NCBI GenBank assembly: GCA_035519135.1
Contig: DATIWX010000135.1
Location: forward strand, 1-64,000
Source: VBDM01 sp035519135
GTDB lineage: Bacteria > Pseudomonadota > Gammaproteobacteria > Burkholderiales > SG8-39
DNA length: 64,000 nucleotides
Direction: 5' to 3'
Shown here: in pieces, positions 59,330-64,000 of the stretch
How positions within the stretch are numbered: the first letter of the stretch is position 1
How the letters are laid out: every line of letters starts with the position of its first letter
Position numbers and translations under genes: made by a program
The notes under the pieces: generated by a model
Told to the model about the DNA's origin: nothing
The model's input: only the letters and a program-made list of their open reading frames with translations
The model's database searches: none

Positions 59330-61225
59330 TCAGGGAACGGCCGAGAGCGGGCGCGCCGGGCTCGCCGCGGCCTTGGGCGCGTCCATCAGGCTCCGCAGCT
59401 CCTCCGCGGACAGTGTTTCCTGGCGCAGCAGGGACTCGGCGCCGCGCTCCAGCACCTCGCGCCTGCGCCCGAGTATCTCGAGCGCCGAATCGAGCGCCTG
59501 CTTCACGATGCCCCGGACCGCCAGGTCGATCTCGCGGGCGGTTTCCTCGCTGAATTGGCGCGTCGGTATCGCGCCGGCGACAGGGCCGAGAAACCCGGGC
59601 CGGGTGTCGTCGTAGGCGACGCTGCCGAGCCGGTCGTCCATTCCGAAGCGCATCACCATGCTGCGCGCGATATCGGTCGCCTTGATCAGATCGTCGGCCG
59701 CGCCGGTGGAGAGGTTCCCGAAGACGAGCAACTCGGCGGCCCGGCCGCCGAGCAGCACCGCCATCCTGTTCTGGAGCTCCTCGCGCGCCATGAGGTAGCG
59801 GTCTTCCGTCGGCCGCTGGATGGTGTAGCCGAGCGCGCTCACGCCGCGCGGGATGATCGAGATCTTGTGCACCGGGTCCACGCGCGGCAGGGTCATCGCG
59901 ACGATGGCATGCCCCATCTCGTGATGGGCGACGGCTTTCCGCTCCTCGGGATTGAGCAGGCGGTTGCGCTTTTCCAGGCCGGCGACGATGCGCTCGATCG
60001 CGCCGGTGAAATCCGCCCGCTCGATCGCTGCCGCTCCCCGCCGCGTCGCGAGCAGCGCCGCCTCGTTGACCAGCGTGGCGAGATCTGCTCCCGAGAATCC
60101 CGGCGTGAGCGCGGCGATCTCCTCGGAGTCGACATTGGACGCGAGCCGGACCTTGCGCAGGTGCACGCGCAGGATCTGCACGCGGCCGCTCTTGTCGGGG
60201 CGGTCGACCAGCACCTGCCGGTCGAATCGCCCGGCGCGCAGCAGCGCCGGATCGAGGATCTCCGGACGGTTGGTCGCGGCGAGCAACACCACGCCGCCGC
60301 TCGTGTCGAAGCCGTCCATCTCGGCGAGCAGCTGGTTGAGCGTCTGCTCTTTCTCGTCGTGGCCGCCGAGGACGAACGAGCTGCGCGCGCGGCCGAGGGC
60401 GTCGAGCTCGTCGATGAATATGATCGCCGGGGCGGCCTGGCGCGCCTGGTCGAAGAGGTCGCGCACGCGCGCCGCGCCCACGCCGACGAACATCTCGACG
60501 AATTCCGAGCCGCTGATGGAGAAGAACGGCACGCTCGCTTCTCCTGCGACCGCGCGCGCGAGCAGGGTCTTCCCCGTTCCGGGAGGGCCGACCAGCAGGA
60601 TGCCCTTGGGCATGTGCGCCCCCAGGCGGCCGTAGGATTTCGGATCGCGCAGGAAGCTGATCACCTCCTTCAGCTCGTCCTTGGCCTCGTCGACGCCGGC
60701 GACGTCCTCGAAGGTGACCTTGGTGTCGGTCTCCATGTACACCTTGGCCTTGCTCTTGCCGACCGCGAACAGCCCGCCGCCCAGCCCCTGCTGTCCGGTC
60801 ATGCGCTTCATCGCGAAGCTCCAGATGGCGAAGAACACGACGGCCGGAACGACCCAGGAGAGCAGCATCTGGAGCCATTTGCTCTCGGCGCGGCCGGAGA
60901 AGCGCACCTTCGCCGCCTCGAGGTCCTGGACGAGCGCCGGATCGTCGATCTTCAGGGTGGTGAAGGCGTGTTCCCCCGGCCCGAGTTGCTTGAGCCGATC
61001 GACGCTCTCGCGCGGGAGGACGGAGTCCAGCCCCTCGGCGTTCATCGTTCCGGTGATGAGCTGCTCGCCGAGCGCCACGTCCTTCACCTTGCCCGCCCTG
61101 ACCAGGGCCTTGAAGTCGCTGTAGGCGAGGTCGCGCGCGGGACTGCCCAGGTACTCCTGCATCGCGACGATGACCAGCATCGCGACCACGAAGTACCAGA
61201 GGGAAAATTGATGCTTCTTTTCCAT
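59330..61225 (-). CDS. FtsH-type ATP-dependent zinc metalloprotease
   Basis: The 631-residue membrane protease has an N-terminal helix (8-27), a periplasmic domain, a second helix (about 110-130), Walker A GPPGTGKT, Walker B IIFIDELDAL, the second region TNRPEILDPALLRAGRFDRQ, and the zinc site HEMGH in AHHEMGHAIVAM. It degrades unassembled or damaged membrane proteins. The protein looks like an accessory FtsH copy rather than the housekeeping one, as judged by its stress-operon setting. The fatty-acyl ligase gene begins within two bases of its end. Confidence 0.93.
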   Translation of the reverse strand: MEKKHQFSLWYFVVAMLVIVAMQEYLGSPARDLAYSDFKALVRAGKVKDVALGEQLITGTMNAEGLDSVLPRESVDRLKQLGPGEHAFTTLKIDDPALVQDLEAAKVRFSGRAESKWLQMLLSWVVPAVVFFAIWSFAMKRMTGQQGLGGGLFAVGKSKAKVYMETDTKVTFEDVAGVDEAKDELKEVISFLRDPKSYGRLGAHMPKGILLVGPPGTGKTLLARAVAGEASVPFFSISGSEFVEMFVGVGAARVRDLFDQARQAAPAIIFIDELDALGRARSSFVLGGHDEKEQTLNQLLAEMDGFDTSGGVVLLAATNRPEILDPALLRAGRFDRQVLVDRPDKSGRVQILRVHLRKVRLASNVDSEEIAALTPGFSGADLATLVNEAALLATRRGAAAIERADFTGAIERIVAGLEKRNRLLNPEERKAVAHHEMGHAIVAMTLPRVDPVHKISIIPRGVSALGYTIQRPTEDRYLMAREELQNRMAVLLGGRAAELLVFGNLSTGAADDLIKATDIARSMVMRFGMDDRLGSVAYDDTRPGFLGPVAGAIPTRQFSEETAREIDLAVRGIVKQALDSALEILGRRREVLERGAESLLRQETLSAEELRSLMDAPKAAASPARPLSAVP

Positions 61226-61260
61226 GGGATCAAGACTAGGACCCTCGGCTCTCCCGGAGT

Positions 61261-61274
61261 TTGATCCAGGTCAA
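61261..61274. promoter_or_regulatory. FNR/ANR-type operator
   Basis: TTGAT-CCAG-GTCAA has one mismatch to the FNR consensus. It lies between the FtsH operon (start 61225) and the Hsp70 gene (start 61309), about 42 and 41 bases from the two ATGs. The TTG at 61261 also opens an in-frame extension of the Hsp70 gene, but it is operator, not start codon. Confidence 0.72.
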
Positions 61275-61308
61275 GCTCCCTTGCCTCGCGGGGTCATACA
61301 GTCAAAAC

Positions 61309-63132
61309 ATGGTGATCATCGGAATCGATCTTGGAACCTCCAACTCGGCGGCGGCGGTGCTGCGCGGTGGCCGCCCCGTCATGATCCCCAGCGCCGAAGG
61401 CGTGAGCCTGGGCGGCAAGGCCTTCCCGAGCTACGTCGCGATCACTGCCGATGGCAGCATGCTCATCGGCGAGCCCGCACGGCGCCAGATGACGGCCAAT
61501 CCCGAGGGCACGGCTGCCGCGTTCAAGCGGCAGATGGGCACGCGCCAGAGGATCCGCCTGCGCAACCGCGACTTCACGCCAGAAGAGCTTTCCGCGTTCC
61601 TTCTCGGCAAGATCAAGCGCGACGCGGAAGGCTTCCTCGGCGAGCCGGTCAAGGACGCGGTCGTCACTGTGCCCGCCTACTTCGACGACAACCAGCGCTC
61701 GGCGACGAAGGACGCTGCCACTATCGCGGGCCTCAACGTGGTGCGGCTGGTGAACGAGCCGACCGCGGCCTCGCTCGCGTACGGCCTGGATCGCCTTGCC
61801 CAGGAGCTGCGCATCGCGGTGATCGACCTGGGCGGCGGCACGCTCGATGTCACCGTCATGGAGTTCGGGAAGGGTGTATTCGAGGTCAAGGCGACGAGCG
61901 GCGACACGCGCTTGGGCGGCACCGACATGAACCAGGCTATTTACGAACACCTCGCGCAGCGCTTCCGCGAGGCGAGCGGCATCGACGTGCACGCCGACCG
62001 CAAGGCCGCGGCGCGGCTGCTCGAGGCAGCCGAGATGGCGAAGATCGAGCTGTCGACCGGGACGACCTCTCACATCAGCCTGCCTTACATCGGCGCCGTC
62101 GCGGGCGAGACGAAGCATCTGGAACTGGACATGACCCGCGCTGAGATGGAGCGCGCGGTGCGCCCGGTGATCGAGCGCTGCCGGCGCCCGGTCGAGCAGG
62201 CGCTCGCCGACGCCGGCGTTACGCCGGAGAGAATCGACCGCATCGTTTTCGTCGGGGGGCCTACGCGCATGCCGATGGTGCGCCAGTTCTTCGAGGACCT
62301 TCTGCACCGCAAGGCCGAGATGGGCGTCGACCCGATGGAGTGCGTTGCCGCGGGGGCAGCGATCCAGGCGGGGGTGCTCTCCGGCGAAGTAAAGGACATC
62401 GTGCTCGTCGACGTGACGCCGCTCACGCTGGGTGTGGAGACGCTCGGCGGCGTGGCGACGCCGCTCATCGCGCGCAATACGCCGGTGCCGGTGAAGAAGA
62501 GCGAGATCTTCACCACCGCCGCCGACATGCAGACCGCCGTCACCATCCACGTGTTCCAGGGTGAGCGGCCGATGTCACTGGACAACACGAGCCTCGGGGA
62601 ATTCAACCTCGACGGCCTCGCGCCCGCCCCGCGCGGAATGCCCAAGATCGAGGTTACCTTCGACATCGACTCAAACGGAATCCTCAACGTCTCGGCGCGC
62701 GACAGCGCGACCGGGCGCGCGCAATCGATCCGCATCAGCGGCTCGACGCGCCTTCCCGAGGATGTGAAGAAGCGCATGGTCGACGAGGCCGAACGCTACG
62801 CGGAGGCGGACAAGAAGCGCCGCGAGGACGCCGATGCGCTGAATGCGGCGGATTCGATGTGCTACCAGGCGGAGAAGACGCTTGCCGATTTCGGCGACAA
62901 GCTCACCGACGAGCTGAAGGGCCGCATCGAGGCGGCGCGCCGCGAGACGCGCGAGGCGATCGCGAAGAAGGACGCCGCGCTCGCCAAGGAGAAGACCGAG
63001 AGGCTCGGAGCGCTCCTCAAGGAGGCGGGCGCCGTGATCTATGCGCAGCAGCCCGGCGCCGGCGTGTTCCGCGAGACCAAGGTGCCCTCGGGCGCGCGGG
63101 TCGTGGATGCGGACTACAGGGAAACGCGCTGA
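61309..63132 (+). CDS. Hsp70-family chaperone (DnaK-like)
   Basis: The 607-residue protein has the Hsp70 ATPase motifs IIGIDLGTSNSAAAV, VTVPAYFDDNQRSATKDAA, LVNEPTAASLAYG, IDLGGGTLDVTVMEFGKG, GGPTRMPMV and the substrate-binding domain with VTPLTLGVETLGG, then helices with EEDVKKRM-like sequence. It is somewhat shorter than DnaK and closer to HscC-type or second-copy forms. It has no co-chaperone gene beside it. It is divergent from the FtsH operon behind a shared FNR-type box. Confidence 0.93.
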   Translation: MVIIGIDLGTSNSAAAVLRGGRPVMIPSAEGVSLGGKAFPSYVAITADGSMLIGEPARRQMTANPEGTAAAFKRQMGTRQRIRLRNRDFTPEELSAFLLGKIKRDAEGFLGEPVKDAVVTVPAYFDDNQRSATKDAATIAGLNVVRLVNEPTAASLAYGLDRLAQELRIAVIDLGGGTLDVTVMEFGKGVFEVKATSGDTRLGGTDMNQAIYEHLAQRFREASGIDVHADRKAAARLLEAAEMAKIELSTGTTSHISLPYIGAVAGETKHLELDMTRAEMERAVRPVIERCRRPVEQALADAGVTPERIDRIVFVGGPTRMPMVRQFFEDLLHRKAEMGVDPMECVAAGAAIQAGVLSGEVKDIVLVDVTPLTLGVETLGGVATPLIARNTPVPVKKSEIFTTAADMQTAVTIHVFQGERPMSLDNTSLGEFNLDGLAPAPRGMPKIEVTFDIDSNGILNVSARDSATGRAQSIRISGSTRLPEDVKKRMVDEAERYAEADKKRREDADALNAADSMCYQAEKTLADFGDKLTDELKGRIEAARRETREAIAKKDAALAKEKTERLGALLKEAGAVIYAQQPGAGVFRETKVPSGARVVDADYRETR

Positions 63133-63197
63133 GCAAAGGGTGTGAAGACTTTGGGACGGCCGTGCCGGCTGCCTGGCGGGCGGTGGCCGCATCGCGT

Positions 63198-63542
63198 TCA
63201 GCACGTCAGATGCAGCGCGGCGACGATTCGAGCCGACTCGCGCTGCAGTCGATTGAACTCTTGCACTGCTTTCCCGCTGTCAGCGTCATGCAACCGGACG
63301 CGTTGCGCCTGTAGGTAGCGCCGCGTCTCGTCGGGGATGGCCATGCGGCCGTAATAGCCCGTGCCCACGACCAGGATCTCGGGCTTGGCTGCCATGATCT
63401 CTGCGAGATCGGCAACCGCCAAATTGTGGCTCTGTTATCTCCACCACGTGTCCACGACGCGCTCGGGAGTGATGATCACGTCGGCGGTATAGGTCCGTCC
63501 GTCGATCTCGATTTCGCCGAAGCGGTAGCGGGTGATTTCCAC
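63198..63542 (-). pseudogene. Mth938/DUF498-type protein interrupted by an in-frame stop
   Basis: From GTG 63542 the frame reads VEITRYRFGEIEIDGRTYTA, then DVIITPERVVDTWWR and a TAA at 63437-63435. After the stop the same frame continues QSHNLAVADLAEIM, AKPEILVVGTGYYGRMAIPD and ends VAALHLTC, the C-terminus typical of the Mth938-domain family (small proteins related to NDUFAF3). The two parts form one domain of the usual length, so one substitution to TAA has disrupted it. Whether the 74-residue C-terminal part is still made from an internal start is unknown. Confidence 0.75.
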
Positions 63543-63552
63543 GACGCCAAGC

Positions 63553-64000
63553 TCACAGCGAAGGTGCGTAGATCGAGAAGATCTCGCCCGGTCGGAGCAC
63601 GGACGCCGCGACCGCCCTGCCCAGGACGTCGATCCGGACGAGCTTGTCCGGCGCCTTCAACCTCACCTTTCGATCGATCGCATCGGCCAGGTGTTGGATG
63701 ATTTCTGCCGTGTGGTATTGGGCCCAGCCACGCTTCTCCACTTTCATTGCCCACGTCTCCTGCACACCGATGCGCGGCGCCACCTGCTGCTCGATCAACC
63801 GCCTGATCGCATCCAGATCTTTCTCGCACCAGTAGTCCACCGGCACCCACTTGATGGCGAAGCGGAACGACCCCGGCTCACTGTGGTACAGCTCCGCGCA
63901 TTGGGCGATGACGTGGCGGTTGTCCAGGCCGCTGTGCACCACGCAAATCCCCGGAACGCCGCTCTTCTCGACGTGTGGCCGCGGATTGCCGAACCGCCCG
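63553..64000 (-). CDS. THUMP-domain protein, C-terminal part
   Basis: The frame is open from the window edge (start outside) and ends at 63553. The C-terminal part reads VPVDYWCEKDLDAIRRLIEQ, then RGWAQYHTAEIIQHLADAID, VRLKAPDKLVRIDVLGRAVAASVLRPGEIF, the pattern of an RNA-binding THUMP domain of the Tan1/ThiI type. THUMP domains bind the acceptor stem of tRNAs in modification enzymes; the catalytic domain, if any, lies outside the window. It lies ten bases before the interrupted Mth938 gene on the same strand. Confidence 0.75.
   Translation of the reverse strand, partial: GRFGNPRPHVEKSGVPGICVVHSGLDNRHVIAQCAELYHSEPGSFRFAIKWVPVDYWCEKDLDAIRRLIEQQVAPRIGVQETWAMKVEKRGWAQYHTAEIIQHLADAIDRKVRLKAPDKLVRIDVLGRAVAASVLRPGEIFSIYAPSL

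Noticed and set aside
61261..61308. TTG start at 61261 for the Hsp70 gene
   Set aside because: It lies in the FNR-type box; ATG 61309 starts the conserved Hsp70 N-terminus.

Overview
The window is GC-rich, densely coded DNA from the chromosome of a facultatively anaerobic member of the Pseudomonadota, most likely a betaproteobacterium. Evidence is the ccoNOQP-GH layout of the cbb3 oxidase, many c-type cytochromes, Gram-negative envelope proteins and FNR/ANR-type operators. No rRNA, tRNA, CRISPR array or insertion sequence was seen, and the species cannot be named from this sequence.

Layout. 2-4325: 3' end of ccoN, then ccoO, ccoQ, ccoP, ccoG, ccoH and a small membrane protein (microaerobic terminal oxidase). 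4435-9446: a large multi-sensor histidine kinase overlapping tail-to-tail with a flavin monooxygenase. 9443-11166: a lower-GC accessory patch with an internally deleted OsmC-like remnant, a truncated DUF998-like fragment, small membrane-protein genes and two integron-type attC sites. 11493-15598: extradiol dioxygenase, cyclic-nucleotide-binding protein, kinase/P-loop protein and DHH phosphoesterase. 15606-20110: RND efflux operon. 20211-20836: a chimeric, frameshifted pseudogene. 20850-26418: MOT1-type transporter, a two-component system, and a set of secreted Met/Gly-rich proteins. 26437-30906: hexaheme and monoheme cytochromes c, then a UbiA-family prenyltransferase, an old-yellow-enzyme homologue and a zinc alcohol dehydrogenase. 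30993-38685: universal stress protein, SLC13 transporter, alanine dehydrogenase, PolX, archease, RtcB and a double universal stress protein. 38798-44223: Tat-exported molybdenum hydroxylase with cytochromes c and a SagB-type nitroreductase. 44279-52693: ABC exporter, second SagB-type protein, DUF883 protein, CapA-like protein, an ACP-AMP ligase-acyltransferase fusion, a VIT-like protein and a metallo-beta-lactamase-fold protein. 52690-57647: DUF504, RtcA, DksA-like, hibernation factor with cold-shock domain, CBS, lipoprotein and GNAT genes. 57640-64000: acyl-CoA ligase, FtsH, Hsp70, an interrupted Mth938-type gene and the end of a THUMP gene.

The unifying signal is a palindrome of form TTGAY-N4-RTCAA, found 13 times in gene-flanking positions between 11.4 and 61.3 kb, plus one weaker copy. 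This is the FNR/ANR/DNR half-site arrangement. The flanked genes (universal stress proteins, RNA repair, ribosome hibernation, chaperone and protease, nitroreductases, cytochromes, CBS protein) form what looks like one oxygen-limitation and dormancy regulon collected in about 50 kb beside the cbb3 oxidase. The RNA-repair set (RtcB, archease, RtcA, DUF504) and the stress genes resemble in content, though not in ancestry, the hypoxic dormancy regulons known from mycobacteria.

Coordinates come from direct reading. Starts were chosen from Shine-Dalgarno sequences, stop/start overlaps and family length. Functions rest on recognised motifs; no database search was possible.
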